This document shows positions 1-11,206 of a stretch of DNA of 64,000 bases, one piece after another. The position numbers and the translations under genes were made by a program. The notes under the pieces were generated by a model that saw only the letters and a program-made list of their open reading frames with translations, was not told where the DNA came from and did not search any database. Origin of the DNA: Lactuca virosa. Its lineage: Eukaryota > Streptophyta > Magnoliopsida > Asterales > Asteraceae. Within the stretch, counting starts at the first letter, position 1. Each line of letters starts with the position of its first letter. The stretch covers positions 407,932,299 to 407,996,298 of the forward strand of contig CAKMRJ010001112.1 in assembly GCA_928212115.1 (NCBI GenBank), in the 5' to 3' direction.

Positions 1-280
1 TGGTCCCTATCTTACCTAAAAAGACTATTTTGTCCTTGATTTTTTAATTTATTTAAATAAGGTGGGTTAGGTAAGATAAGAGAATGTGAAGTGGAGGTAG
101 GGTTGGGGTGTATTTATTTAAATAAATTAAAAAATCAAGGACATAATAGTCTTTTTAGATAAGACAATGACCAAACACGCAACAAAAACAAACAGTAGGG
201 ACATTCCGAGTAAAAAAATAAGTTAGGGACCAAATGTATAAATTATCCCAAACCATAAGAATCATTCGTGTAATTTACTC
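1..280. mobile_element. Mutator-type foldback element, left end outside the window
   Basis: The right arm reads as the reverse complement of the left part, giving a long hairpin with the centre near 60-120. The same sequence recurs complete at 20281-20662, where a 9-bp target duplication supports a Mutator-like (MULE) assignment. The right terminus ends in TTTACTC at 280. No open frame of interest is present, so this is a non-autonomous copy. The left terminus and its target duplication are not in the window. Confidence 0.75.
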
Positions 281-382
281 TATTCCATATTATATTTCAC
301 ACTCGTTAGGAGAAATGCCAAATTTTGTCGATTACTTTTTTTTTCTTAAAGTTCATACGAATGTAATATAGAATCTAATTGG

Positions 383-687
383 CAGGACCGATTCAAGTAG
401 ATTTGAGGTCTCGAACAAAATAAAAAAAATGAGGCCTTTAACTGTAATATTTCTGTAAAAAATGATTAATTGTTTATAAACCTGAAGAATCGGTTGGAAT
501 TTCTTCATCTTTTACACCAATCTTGGCTCCAATCTTGTTTTTCCTTCTTTTTTTCTGCTGCTTGTGACAACTTAATAACAAACGCTTTTTTCTTATAAAA
601 TATAAATAGATATATAAAAAATGGGCCTTAGAAATTTGGAGGCTCTGGGCCATCGTCCATTCTGTTCTACCCTCTGATACGGCCCTG
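383..687. mobile_element. Possible decayed non-autonomous hAT element
   Basis: The ends CAGGACCG (383-390) and CGGCCCTG (680-687) form short inverted termini of the CAGGGCCGG type that I associate with plant hAT elements. Flanking octamers ctaattgg and tttattga match at only 5 of 8 positions, so a target duplication is not convincing. The interior is AT-rich with no transposase. Confidence 0.35.
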
Positions 688-1016
688 TTTATTGACAACC
701 TCGTAATACTTTAAGAACAATGAGACATATGATTACCAAAACATCCTCCCGTTATATCTAAAAAAGAGTAACAAATGGACTTCAATATTTTTATAGAAAC
801 TCTTTAAAAAGAATTAAAAGAGAGAATCAAAATCACCATCAATATTTTTAACAAATTAATTGAAAAAAAATTGTGTAGAAATCATTGGATTATTTGAAAT
901 ATCCAAATTATTTTAACCTATTTACAAATTGATAAAACGTACATCTAGTTTAAGAGAAAATATGACGCCTAATGAAAGCCGAAAGAAACTCAAAGTTATT
1001 TTTATTTTTGAAAGGG
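688..1016. other. AT-rich spacer, nothing recognised
   Basis: The stretch is homopolymer-rich AT sequence. I saw no gene, RNA or clear repeat end in it. Confidence 0.6.
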
Positions 1017-1305
1017 ATAATGACTTGTAAGGGTGTAACATAGTTTAGATTTTGTCCACGTTTAATTTTTTAAGTTATTTTTTATTTACATATTATCATT
1101 GAACTTGTTTGGACTGTTCACATTATATCTTTATGACCGGTTGATGTAGGTAATATAGTTTAAGTTTTGTTCATATTTAGTCTTTTAAGTTTTTTGTCCA
1201 CATATTACCATTGAATTGTTTGGATTATTCACATTACATCCTTATGAACTTGTTTGGGCAGTTTACATTACATCCTTATAACCTGACAGTTTTGGTCGTT
1301 TTTTT
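1017..1305. repeat. Half-element related to the foldback at 2001-2249, with internal direct copies
   Basis: The terminus TAATGACTTGTAAGGGTG and the segment containing GAACTTGTTTGGACTGTTCA match the arm of the palindromic repeat at 2001-2249. Within this region the motif CACATTA(C/T)ATC(C/T)TTATGA occurs about three times, so it is a direct-repeat derivative, not a clean hairpin. It is non-coding. Confidence 0.55.
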
Positions 1306-2000
1306 ATGTTGCCATTGAACCGTATTTTGACTAGACCATATGAGAGGTGTTTCAGTTTGAGCTCGAACCTACTTAATCTTTCATCTTATTTAAACTTTCA
1401 TAACTTTTTTGTTTGAAGTCGGAATGTCATAATTTTTTTTGACACGTAGTTTGCTTTGTGTACTTCATTTTAGACTATATAAGCACCTTACATGTTGATT
1501 GATTTACGAGTCTCGAAACATAAGACATCGAAGCTGAATTTATGTTATGTTAGTATTACTGTTTATACTTCATTTTAGACTATATAAGCATCTTATTTCT
1601 TTATGTATTGGGTTAAGTTTTTTTTTTTTTTGTTGATTTGATATTATTCTAATCATTTAGGCTCAAATCATTAACTAGTTGTACAAATTGCTTAAGAACA
1701 TGTACCAATTCCAACCAAGTATTGAACCAAAAATTGGCACCGACACCGAAACTGGTATAGTCTAATCGGTCCAGTTATCAGTCCTCATTATTAGTCTAAA
1801 CCAGTACCGATTCCAAATCGGGTTCGGTTCAATTCGGACTGATTGCCTCATCCTAGTTCCAACTAAGCACCATTGGCTTATTCCGTCTTTATCTGACCAG
1901 CTACCTAATATCATGCAGGCTCATCAAACAATGAGATCGGTTCTAAAAAGATCAAACCATTTCTCTAGTGATGTGAATAAACTATTGTAGAAAGATTAAT
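1306..2000. other. AT-rich intergenic sequence with a small direct repeat
   Basis: The stretch has no gene. CTTCATTTTAGACTATATAA occurs twice about 108 bp apart (near 1463 and 1571). Between 1730 and 1860 a run of CCGGTT-like and CCGAT-like words resembles an eroded hAT MITE, but I could not find its ends. Confidence 0.45.
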
Positions 2001-2249
2001 GACTTATAAGGATAACATAGTTTAGGTTTTGTTCATATTTTGGTTCCTTATGTTTTTTGTTTATATATTATCATTGAACTTGTTTGGATTGTTCACATTA
2101 CATCCTTATGACCGACTAAAAGCTACACTAACCGGTCATAAGGATGTAATGTGAACAGTCCAAACAAGTTTAATGATAATATGTGGACAAAAAATAACCT
2201 AAATGACTAATAGTGAATAAAACATAAACTATGTTACCCTTACAAGTAA
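2001..2249. repeat. Palindromic foldback repeat
   Basis: The left arm (gacttataaggataacatag) and right arm (ctatgttacccttacaagta) are near-perfect inverted copies extending over about 110 bp each and meeting near 2125. The flanks agattaat and atgttaat match 6 of 8, which may be an eroded target duplication. A related half copy lies at 1017-1305. This is a MITE-like element with no coding capacity. Confidence 0.6.
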
Positions 2250-3399
2250 TGTTAATTTTGGAAAACTAAAATCAACAATAACTTCTACTAAATAACCTTC
2301 TAAAAAAAGAGAGGGATTTTCAGAAAATAAAGAAAACAAATATTTTGTCATTAAAAATGAAAAAAATAAAATACAAAAATTGTTCGAAAATTAAGGAAAA
2401 CTGGGATGTGGGGCCTAACAGTGGAATTTAAGGGTCGACTTTGTCAACCTATCAGGAGCTCCGACCCGTCAATACATTTCCATTGATATATCGCACGTCT
2501 TCAAATTCCTTTCGGATCAAAAGTTATGCTCGTTTCAAGTTGGGTCTCTTTTGACCTCATTGCCTTTCTCCCACTTGTCTATAAAATCTTATGTCATATT
2601 AGATCTATTATCTATTATCTATGTGTTCCACATCAAAATAAAATATTTTGCCTATAAAAATATTTTACTAAAATTCAAAAATAAAATGCAATATATTTCT
2701 TAAATTACCAATCAACTACCAAATGTCATTTATTTTGAACTTATTTCATAAAAATGACTAAAAATATACTAAAATTTTGAGAAAAATGGACAAAGACTAT
2801 TTGAGACATCCTTGGACACAGCAGTGTTTTATGTCATTCATTTAGTCCTACGTCAATAAAGCATAAGAATCTTTGCTTAATTTGCATTGACACATAGCCT
2901 CGCTATTTGGTCAGCACAAATTCGAAAAAATAAGTATCCTCCTAAAAACCGTGCCGCACGTCTGCTAAAAACATTTTTATTTAGGAAAAATAACTTATAA
3001 AAGTAATTAAGTTTCAAAATGGTTTAAAAAAACACCATTAAAGTTATAGTTGTTTAAAAAACACGATCAAACTAAACCTTTTATGAAAAAACACCAATAC
3101 TTTGTGCAAACTCTCCTTATGTTAACCGAATCTCTTTCTTATTTGACTGAAATAGTATTATGAAACCAAATTTTACTGTTCACTTTTGACACCACCTCTT
3201 ATAACCATTAATAAAACAACACCTATGATTAAAGCTTTTTCCTATAAACAACAATCGTAAAGATTGCACAAGTGGGTTTCTTGGCATTGATGCCGCCTCT
3301 CGACCACCATGGATGAGAACAAGAAACGCCATACCAAAAACACAAGAAGCCATCAAAGCCTTCGTCTTCTTCACAAACATCACACATCTTGAAACCAAT
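2250..3399. other. Intergenic sequence, nothing recognised
   Basis: The stretch is mostly AT-rich. A short GC-richer patch at about 2400-2600 gave no recognisable protein in any frame. About 2990-3110 holds repeated AACACCA words that could be a decayed repeat. Confidence 0.5.
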
Positions 3400-4010
3400 C
3401 GTTTGAACCCACTGTGATTTATTTTTCAATATGCATGCATTACCCCTGCTAAACCCTTCCTCCGCCCCACACTCCAAAAGGGTTGACCGGCGGCGGCGAT
3501 AACCCTTGACTCCAATCCGCCACCACCCACTGCTCCTATGACACCGACTCGAATCCTTCCATGCACCCACAAGTCGGCGAGTTGTTGATATTGCAACTCC
3601 CACATGGACCACAGAGATTGAAACGATCATAGTTATCAGTCTGTGGAGGTAAATATAGAAAGCATTCTTTTGTTCTTTCGATCCATAACAGTCGTTCTAT
3701 ACCTCCAGGGGGTTTTATGATTAAATTAGTGAGTACTAAACTGTTGATAAGTTCATACATAGTGGTAATCCATTTATTTTTGATCGAGAACAAACCCAAA
3801 TATGTAGATCGAATTTGGTGACTAGATCCTTTCCGAACTTCATTCCGAGAAGAAACGTGTTCGTCGGAAAATCAAAACTCTACACTATAGGATTTCGGTT
3901 CTCCAGGTCGTCAACGTCCCTGATGATAAAGTTACCGGTATCGACCCACGAAGATCGAACCCTAGAGACGTTCACGAGTTCTTCACGCACTCCCGATCAC
4001 GATTTTGGAC
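3400..4010 (-). pseudogene. Fragment of a G-type lectin S-receptor-like kinase (S-locus glycoprotein region)
   Basis: Read on the minus strand, pieces in different frames match the extracellular region of S-domain receptor kinases. Around 3900-3950 is DTGNFIIRD followed, after a stop, by SFDFPTNTF, the usual end of the lectin domain. From about 3730 to 3590 come PGGIERLLWIERTKE and then FNLCGPCGSCNINNSPTCGC with EGF-like cysteines. From about 3560 the frame breaks again (ECGAEEGF). No PAN, transmembrane or kinase domain is present, so this is a broken internal fragment. In the intact family these proteins are plasma-membrane receptor kinases. The first part of the lectin domain, up to about 4170, may be present but is too eroded to support. 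Confidence 0.75.
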
Positions 4011-4364
4011 TTCATCCCTCCCGTCACAGAACAAAAGTAGCATTAAATCGATAGTCAAGAACAACATTCCTTCTATGAAAATCCTTCGGAGCTTGACTTC
4101 GTTCAGAGAAATGGAATCCCACAAAACATCGGATCTTGAACACCAACTCTAAACAATGATTCTTGTGAACCTTCAACATTTGTCACACCTTCCACTCCAT
4201 TGTTTTTTACTATCTGTGGTGGCGAGATAAAAAAAATTATGCTCTTATATATGTACCTTAACGTAGAGAAAACATATATAAAAAGTCTATAAAATCAAAA
4301 ATGAAGTAAACTTTATAATCACACAAGTAATACAAACAAAAACATGTAAAAATCACCTAAAACG

Positions 4365-4780
4365 ATGTCTTGTGCATTTTATGAACGAAAACATCTCTTA
4401 TTTTACAATAATCAATATTTTGTAAAATATTGTTTTCCATACTTCAAATTGCAAGTACATTCAATCTTTTTTGAGTCATTGTACTTTGAATATACGGTTT
4501 CAAAAGCTTCAATTTTGAAAAACTTAATTTCACGGAAGCAACCGTAATCGGCACCGTCAACAGTATCTTATATTCAACCATCACATTAGGGAAAATATTC
4601 ATTCTTGCATACTACGCTATGTAAATAGATTTTCAATAACTTTCACCATTATATGCTTCATCCGACAACATTTTATGCAAAATTTGTAACCCAACAGAAA
4701 AACCAATTCCATCAATATTATATTCTTCACCATTTTTCAAATTAAACTCAACATTTAAAGAACATTTTTTTTAATTCATC
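4365..4780 (-). pseudogene. hAT transposase C-terminal dimerisation domain, broken
   Basis: The minus strand from about 4780 down encodes GFSVGLQILHKMLSDEAYN, then after stops FPNVMVEYKILLTVPITVAS and LSFSKLKLLKPYIQSTMTQ, ending LNVLAI before another stop. The order VPITVAS, then SFSKLK, then RL..LAI, is the hallmark of the hAT C-terminal dimerisation region of plant TTF/ZMYM-type transposases, where it mediates transposase oligomerisation. At least three in-frame stops and the lack of upstream catalytic sequence make it a dead fragment. No terminal inverted repeats were found. Confidence 0.75.
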
Positions 4781-4844
4781 ATCAACTCAAGAACCTAATT
4801 TGGAACAAAAGGAGACCTTCTTCGTCTTCCATCTAAGCTCGTTT

Positions 4845-4882
4845 CTACTCGACGAGTCTGGGGCTCTCAACTCGTCGAGTAG
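4845..4882. repeat. 13-bp perfect inverted repeat built from ACTCGTCGAGT
   Basis: CTACTCGACGAGT (4845-4857) and ACTCGTCGAGTAG (4870-4882) are exact inverted copies with a 12-nt spacer. The core ACTCGTCGAGT is the same palindrome that recurs in the Tekay-type LTRs at about 26.8 kb and 34.6-34.8 kb. It may be a scrap of such an LTR, truncated by the LINE. Confidence 0.6.
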
Positions 4883-5139
4883 CTCTATTAAAATGAATAA
4901 GTTATTAATAAATGCGTACCAGAAACTAGAAACCACTTGTTACATGGTCCTTCCTCGTTTAAGTTCTTTAACTCTTGGTTACATATGTAAGGTTTTGATG
5001 AGGTTTTTAAAGGGGTTGTTTCGGATTTTGTGGTTAACCCAAGTTGGAGTAAGTTTTTTTTTATTTAAAAACAAACTTAAGTTTATTAAGTCTAAAATCA
5101 GAAGTTGGAATTTAGCGTCTAAGGCTCAATTTTAGGTTG

Positions 5140-6545
5140 CCAATTCTTAGCTCTTGACTTAGTTGATGGATATTGACAATGTCATTGATGATGGTAATTC
5201 TAGTGAGGATCTCATCAAGGAAAGGCTACGTATTTTAGGAGATGTGGCGAATCTGGAAAAATCTAGATCTTTAGATGCTGCTCAGAAAGCTAATGTGTCG
5301 TGATCTGTTGAGGGGGATGAGAATTCGACAATTTTTCATGGTTTATTGAAGAAATATAGACTCCAAATGATGATTAGAGGTATTTCGATACATGGGGAGT
5401 AGATCTTTGAGCCTAAGGATGTAAAAAAAGTTTTTATGACTTTTATGCAGCTAAATTCCAACCGTTTCTTGGTGTTGGTATGGCTCGTCGAAGTCAAAGA
5501 TTTAGAAGTATTGATTCGGAACTAGCTTTATCTATTGAGTTTATGTTTACGACCGAAGAAATAAAGAATGCGGTTTGGGATTGTGGGGTGGATCGAGCTT
5601 CGAGTCTTGATGGTTTCTCTTTTCGTTTCCTTAAGAACTTTTTGGAGCTTTTGGGTAATGATGTTATTGCTTTTGTGCATGAGTTTTTCGTTAAACCTTC
5701 TTTCCCGATTGGTTGGAATTCCTCTTTTATTACGTTGATACTGAAGGTAGATAAACCTGTCCGCATTAGCGATTATTGCCCTATTAGTCTTATTAGTATG
5801 TTGTTTAAGATTATTGTTAAATTGGTAGCCAATAGATTATCGTTGGTTCTCCATGTTATTGGGTTAGAGTAGTCTACATTTGCCAAAGGTCAGTAGATTT
5901 GGGATGGTCCTCTCTTGGTGAATGAACTAATTCGGTAGTTTAAAAAGAAAAATAAGAAACTTATGATTTTTAAAGTTGACTTTGAAAAAGAATATGATTC
6001 TGTTAGCTGGCACTATTTGGATAAGATTTTGTATTTTATGGGTTTTGTAGAAAGGTGGGAGATATTGGATTCGTTCCATGTTTTCTAATGCCAGATCATC
6101 GGTGTTGTTGAATGGTTTCCCTGCAGATGAGTTTCATATTTTTAGAGGTTTACATCATGGAGATCCTCTTTCTCATTTCCTTTTTATTATTGACATGGAG
6201 GGTCTTCTTGTTGCTATGAAGGATGTTGTGGTCAAGGGAGTGTTTTGTGGCGTGTTGTTGGGTTTGCATAAGGTGTTTATTTCTCATTCATTTTATGCAG
6301 ATGATGTTATTTTCTTGGGTGAGTGGAACGAGACTACTTTTTGCAATTTGATCTATATTTTGGGTTGTTTTTTCTTCATCTCGAGGTTAAGTGTTAATCT
6401 TCTTAAATCTAATCTACATGGTGTCGGAGTTAGTGATATTAAGATTGCTTCTTTGAAATCTTTTATCGTTTGTTCTGCAGGGCATTTTCATTTTATTTAT
6501 CTTGGTATTCCGGTCTTTTATGTATCTTGGTATTTTGGTTGGTGA
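5140..6545 (+). pseudogene. LINE reverse transcriptase, broken by stops and frameshifts
   Basis: Recognisable pieces in order are: a pre-RT linker at about 5170-5460 with stops (GDENSTIFHGLLKKY); the finger region at 5480-5872 (DGFSFRFLKN, then FITLILKVD, then YCPISLISMLFKIIVKLVANR); and the palm at 6078-6545 (GLHHGDPLS, then the catalytic motif FYADDVIFLG, then YLGIPV). In active elements this enzyme copies the RNA at the nicked target site. Stops near 5870, 5930 and 6545 and several frame changes exclude function. Confidence 0.85.
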
Positions 6546-7189
6546 TTCTATGGTGCGTATTAAAGGTTGGCATGTGATTGTTGATCGGTTTAAGAAGATA
6601 TTGTCGTCTTGGAATGTGAGATTGGTCACTAATGGAGGTCGGTGAACTCTTTCCAAATTTATTGTGTGAATTCTTGTCATCTACTTTTAATCTATTTTTT
6701 GATTACCGGTTTCAGTATCTCATGTTCTTGAGGCTATTAGATCTTGTTTTTTTAGGTGCTTTGATGATGGTCAGAGACAGATACATTGGGTCAATTGGGA
6801 TATTATTCTCAATTCTCGAAGCTAAGGTGGTCTTGGAGTTAGTAGCTTGGATGTTTTAATCTAGCTTTATTGGAGTTGGGTCTATTAATCAGTTACATGA
6901 GAATGGTATCATTCTTAGCAATTATATATCTAGAGTTATTGGAAATGGTAATCATAAGATATTTTGGTTGGACATGTGGTGCTCCGAGTTGTCTTTTAAG
7001 GAGCGATTTCATAGACTATTTGCTTAGTCTAATTCTCGAGATGCGTTATTTAGTGATTGTTGGTCTCCGACGGGTTGGTCCTTCTCGTGGTGTCGTGATA
7101 TTAGGGGTGGTGTTGAAAGGAAGCAATTAGATGAGTTGATTGCTCTTCTCTTGTCTTTCCAGTTATGATCCATGCCTGATAAATAGAAT

Positions 7190-7770
7190 GGGCCTTGGAT
7201 CCATCAGGTCTTTTTCTATCAAATCGACTAGAAGATGGATAGATGATTTAAGGTTACCTTCGGGTATTTGTCCGACTAGGTGGAACCGCTTTGCCCCTAT
7301 AAAGATTAATGTCTTTTTCTGGCGTGTTTTGTTAGATCGAATCTCGGTTAGGACAAAGTTGGTTGAGAGGGGCGTTGATTTGGAGTATGTTTTGTGTCTG
7401 ATTTGTTAGGCTTCACAAGAGAACGTGTGTCACTTGTTTGTGCAGTGTACGATTGCGGCCCAAATTTGGAGACGAGTTATTTTATGGCTCGACGTAGACC
7501 TTCCTTTGTTAAACTTGATGGTGGAGTTGGCGGATTGGATGGATGTTAGGCCAACTGCGAGAATGGAACGGGTGATTATTGGCTCGATGTTCTTGTTGGT
7601 TATTTGGGTGCTTTGGACCTACCAAAATTCAGTTCTTTTTTGCAATTCTAAGCCTTAGGAAACACATGTTATTTGATTTCATTGTTGAAACTTCTTTTTT
7701 TTGGTTTTCTTTTCGTAATTCTAAGGCTATGTTACATTGGATTTCATGGTTACAAAATCCAATCCTGCTT
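7190..7770 (+). pseudogene. LINE zf-RVT C-terminal region, broken
   Basis: The plus strand encodes WNRFAPIKINVFFWRVLLDR followed by RTKLVERGVDLEYVLCLIC. After a stop it continues with ENVCHLFVQCTIAAQIWRRV. The C..C, H and C spacing is that of the zf-RVT domain found at the C-terminus of plant LINE ORF2. It sits in the expected order after the reverse transcriptase. The function of the domain is not established; nucleic-acid binding is usually assumed. Confidence 0.8.
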
Positions 7771-8282
7771 TAACATGTTTTGTTATCTAGCTCGTTGCTA
7801 GATTCAGGTGCGGATCCAATTTAGAATTTGGGTAGCCTGAGATGCCCCTCAAAATTTTCCCAGTAGTATTTTTTAGGAAAATTTTATTTTATGTAGTGTA
7901 TATATACACATCCCTTCACTTATAAACACAAACAAATAGTTGGTATGTTGGTTAAGACGCTTGCTTATTGAAGCAAAGGTCTTAGGATCTGTAACATCCA
8001 TAAAATTCGAGCCAATTTAAAACTTTTTACATCATTTTAAAGCATTCCGTTATTACAATTTGTTTTCAAAATAGTTTAAACATCAGAGTTCCCAAAAATC
8101 ATAATCATCAATCGAGGAAGTGTACGGTCACACCTTCGCCTTCCCGCGGTGAACCGCTGAACCTGAAACAAATAACTGAAAATGTAAGCTCGAAGGCCTA
8201 GTGATTTACCCCCAAAATACCAACACCATACCGATATAACCATATCATATAACATATAAGCAAACAGAACAATCATGCTTCT

Positions 8283-8520
8283 CGAGTCTGCAGTGTGACT
8301 GGTCCGCGCGTACCGGGCCTTCAGCCCACCTGGTCCACTCTCTGCGTCTACAGTATGACTGGACCGCCCGCACCGAGCCTTCAGTCTCTCTGGCCCACTC
8401 TCCAAGCCTCGACACGTCTGGACCGCCCTCTCGGGGCCTTCAGCATATCTGGACCGCTCGTCAGGCCTTCGTCCTGACTAGGTGCCTCCTGCGTCTGCAG
8501 TCTATCTGGTCCGCCATGGG
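8283..8520. repeat. Degenerate GC-rich minisatellite inside the solo LTR
   Basis: CTGG(A/T)CCGC or CTGG(C/T)CCAC alternates with GGGCCTTCAG or GAGCCTTCAG in five or six imperfect copies. It lies downstream of the LTR promoter in transcriptional order, so it would be in the R/U5 or leader part of the RNA. The Tekay-type LTR has a different GC-rich minisatellite in the equivalent place (26280-26430). Confidence 0.65.
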
Positions 8521-9269
8521 TATGTTGGCCTACAGCACGAAGCAGGACCCGCCTCAACCCAACCCTCATATCAATCAAACAATCATGTGCATATAAATAT
8601 CATACGCTAGCCTGTATATAACAGATAATCAAACCGATCTAATAGATCACTAACACAACAACCATCCTATAACCTGGATACCGACCTAACCGGTCACTAA
8701 CATAGCATCATCATATATGCCAAGATACCGACCTAAACCAGGTCACTATCATAATACCATCCTAACTACCAGGATGCAGATCTAGCATATCAAATAAACA
8801 TATCAAGCAAATACCCGGATATAAATCCGATAAAGGGTCGGCCTTCGTATCTTAGACCCTGTTGATATAGTGAGGATAACTCACCTCACAATGCCGATCT
8901 GAACTGAAGAACCGAACTCCCGAACCGCTATCTCACCGGAAATCCTGAACTATCACATAATAAATACCAAGTCATTACACAACATAACAATCTCGACTAA
9001 GGGGGGTCCACACAATCCATCATGTCCATTCTCTTTATTGGACCAAGGCCCAATGCCAATCCCATAAACTTGAAAGCCCTTATGCAAAGCCCATTATTAG
9101 CCCAATTTACCAAATTGGGCCCAACTCCCTAATTGGGCCTAATTCCAAGATCCATTATCAACACTTGGACCAAAACATAATATTCATAAAGTCCAGCAAA
9201 GGCCTAAAACCAACTAGTCCACAAACAGCACAAACCCGAAGCCCAAATGCCAAAGGCCCAAGAGAGGAC

Positions 9270-10030
9270 GTACGCGGGGCGTACTCCTCTGGTACGTAGG
9301 GTGTACTCGTCCTGATGCTGACCACCATCAGGGTGGTTGACCCAGTACGCTCGGCGTACTGGATTTACGTTGGGCGTACGCGGGGTTTCACCAAAACCCT
9401 AATAAGTGCTTAATGGCTTAAGCACTTAAGCCAAAACTCCAGATCCATCGACCAAATGTGCCATAGGACTATAAAGTCTCGAACTTTATCACTTTGGACG
9501 TCCATAAAGTTCTTAACACATGGTCTTAATCTATTAAGACCTTCCTACTTCATGCATGAGACAATTCTAGCTATTGGGACACCATTTTTATCACTTAGGA
9601 CCTCCTCTAAGGTCTAAAAGGAGAGCTTATTTCGTCCAAATCATAACATGCACCATTTTGGGACTTTTGGGACAAGAATGCTTCCATAAAGCTAAAATGA
9701 CTAGATCTAACTCATACAAGTATAAAGTTCCAAGCTTTTTACCTTCTGGAGCTTCTAGGGCACAAACCAACTTCATATCTACAAGCTTGATCTTCTTCTC
9801 CAACTCCTTGATGCAACACCTTCTTCTTAAAACACTCAAGAAACACTTAAAAAGCTCAAACACTCAAGGAAATGGCTAGGGTTCGGGGAAAACGACTCTA
9901 AGCAGTGGAGGCTGGGGTAAGGGAGGGTCTTGTGCTCATAATGTTGCTTATATAGTCCCCAAACCCTGAATATTAGGGTTTCCTTCTGCCTTGAGTACGC
10001 TCAGCGTACCCTTATGTACACGCAGCGTAC
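9270..10030. repeat. Paired 15-bp GTACGC...GCGTAC palindromes
   Basis: Six near-palindromes fall in three pairs. GTACGCGGGGCGTAC at 9270 pairs with a variant at 9292. GTACGCTCGGCGTAC at 9345 pairs with a variant at 9365. GTACGCTCAGCGTAC at 9995 pairs with GTACACGCAGCGTAC at 10016. Start-to-start spacings are 22, 20 and 21 bp, about two helical turns. The last pair lies about 40-80 bp upstream of the TATA box in the minus orientation, and the others lie in the transcribed part. Confidence 0.7.
9947..9954 (-). promoter_or_regulatory. LTR TATA box (TATATAAG)
   Basis: On the minus strand the sequence is GGGACTATATAAGCAAC, a good plant TATA context, with an AC-rich leader beginning about 30 bp further on. 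It fixes the orientation of the solo LTR. Confidence 0.6.
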
Positions 10031-11206
10031 TCCTCTTGATCCCAGTAATTGCAATTTAGCCCTTAAACTTTCATGGCTTCAGCCTTCTATCCCCAGGGAC
10101 TATAAATGACAAAATCTTGGGATGTTACAGGATCGACTTTCGCCTTACATATCTTTTGTTTACCTTTGTTTTATTTTCTCAGCTGTTATATCCCACATTG
10201 CCCAACATATGTTAACTCAACCATTTTAGTTATTTATATAAATCTGTTATCCTCATGTTTTATTTGATTTGAGTCCCACATCGATTCAAATATCAAAAGA
10301 TACTTCAACTTCATGTTTATATAACAAGAGTTGAGGTTAACTAAGCATTCGATTAAGGTTTGGGTTTAAACTCGAAACCGAATCGGAGAAACCCAAGTAC
10401 AAACCGGAGACTGAAACATCGAACATATGGGTTTGGGTTATGATACCCTTTACTTAAATCGTGACTCCGCCACTGACTAGATTTTTTGTTTCGGGTTTAA
10501 TAATATTTTGCTTCTGTTCTAAAAAAAATTGTATACGTTAATATAAGTAGTTAATATAAGTTGGTAATATTAAAATATCACTATCTAGATGGTTTTACCT
10601 CAAATGTAATGAGTTCAACTCGTATTTAAGATATTTTTGCATCGATTAAAAAACTTAATAACTTTTTTTTTGAATGAAATGTTATTTTTATTTGTTATAT
10701 ACACATGTAATTTCCGACATATATTATCACCATCTATTTTTTTACCTCATTAGCTACGTCATTTGACAACCGTCAAATTCAAGTCAAAGTCAACAAGTCA
10801 AACCGGTCAAACTTAACTAGTACTTGTATGTTAAAACTTATTCTATGTATAAAAATGTGCATTTGTATGTCAAGAATTCAAGTGTCTCGGAGAATCTATG
10901 TGTTTAGCAATGTAAAACCCTAAAAAGGGAGTTAAATGCATCAAAACACGACTATGGACCCTTTTGGGGACTTGAAATGATCATAAACGAAGCATAACGG
11001 GGTTCACGAACCTTGCATTACGAGATTATTCGATAATAATGGCTAAAGTTAAATCTCTCCCAAATCTCTCCAAGTATGTGAAATCTCTCCCAAATCTCTC
11101 TTAAAATCTCTCCCAACTTTTTATAGTCATCCGGGTCATCTCGAACCCTTAAATTGACCAAAAACCGCTTGAATCGGGGAGTTATATCAAAAAACAGCTA
11201 ATTAGG

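Larger units (their letters stand above)
7990..10129 (-). mobile_element. Solo LTR of a Ty3/gypsy-type element (2140 bp)
   Basis: It begins TGTAACATCC and ends GGATGTTACA, so it has TG...CA ends and a 10-bp terminal inversion. It is flanked by an exact 5-bp duplication, ggatc (7985-7989 and 10130-10134). No internal domain or second LTR is present, which indicates LTR-LTR recombination. A TATA box and leader-like sequence set the minus orientation. It carries a minisatellite (about 8283-8520) and phased CpG palindromes (9270-10030). Confidence 0.85.
7805..10475. mobile_element. Non-autonomous hAT element inside the LINE 3' UTR
   Basis: The termini CAGGTGCGGATCC (7805) and, on the other strand, CAGTGGCGGAGTC (ending at 10475) are imperfect inverted repeats. 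They are flanked by the 8-bp sequences gctagatt (7797-7804) and actagatt (10476-10483), matching 7 of 8, which is the hAT target-duplication length. No transposase is present. Without the nested solo LTR (7990-10129) the element is about 530 bp. Confidence 0.75.
4960..10518 (+). mobile_element. 5'-truncated plant LINE (L1-type), interrupted by a hAT element
   Basis: Protein similarity to non-LTR ORF2 runs from about 4960 to 7770 on the plus strand: the linker before reverse transcriptase, reverse transcriptase with YADD, and a C-terminal zf-RVT region. The endonuclease and ORF1 are missing, as expected from incomplete reverse transcription. The 3' UTR is split at 7804 by the hAT element and resumes at 10484. 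It ends in a short poly-A tract (about 10510-10518), the typical LINE tail. Many in-frame stops show an old insertion. Confidence 0.75.

Noticed and set aside
474..698. 74-codon minus-strand frame
   Set aside because: It lies within the candidate hAT element, has low-complexity Lys-rich content and no family match.
9574..9879. 101-codon plus-strand frame in the solo LTR at 7990-10129
   Set aside because: It is LTR sequence on the strand opposite to the predicted transcript and has no domain.
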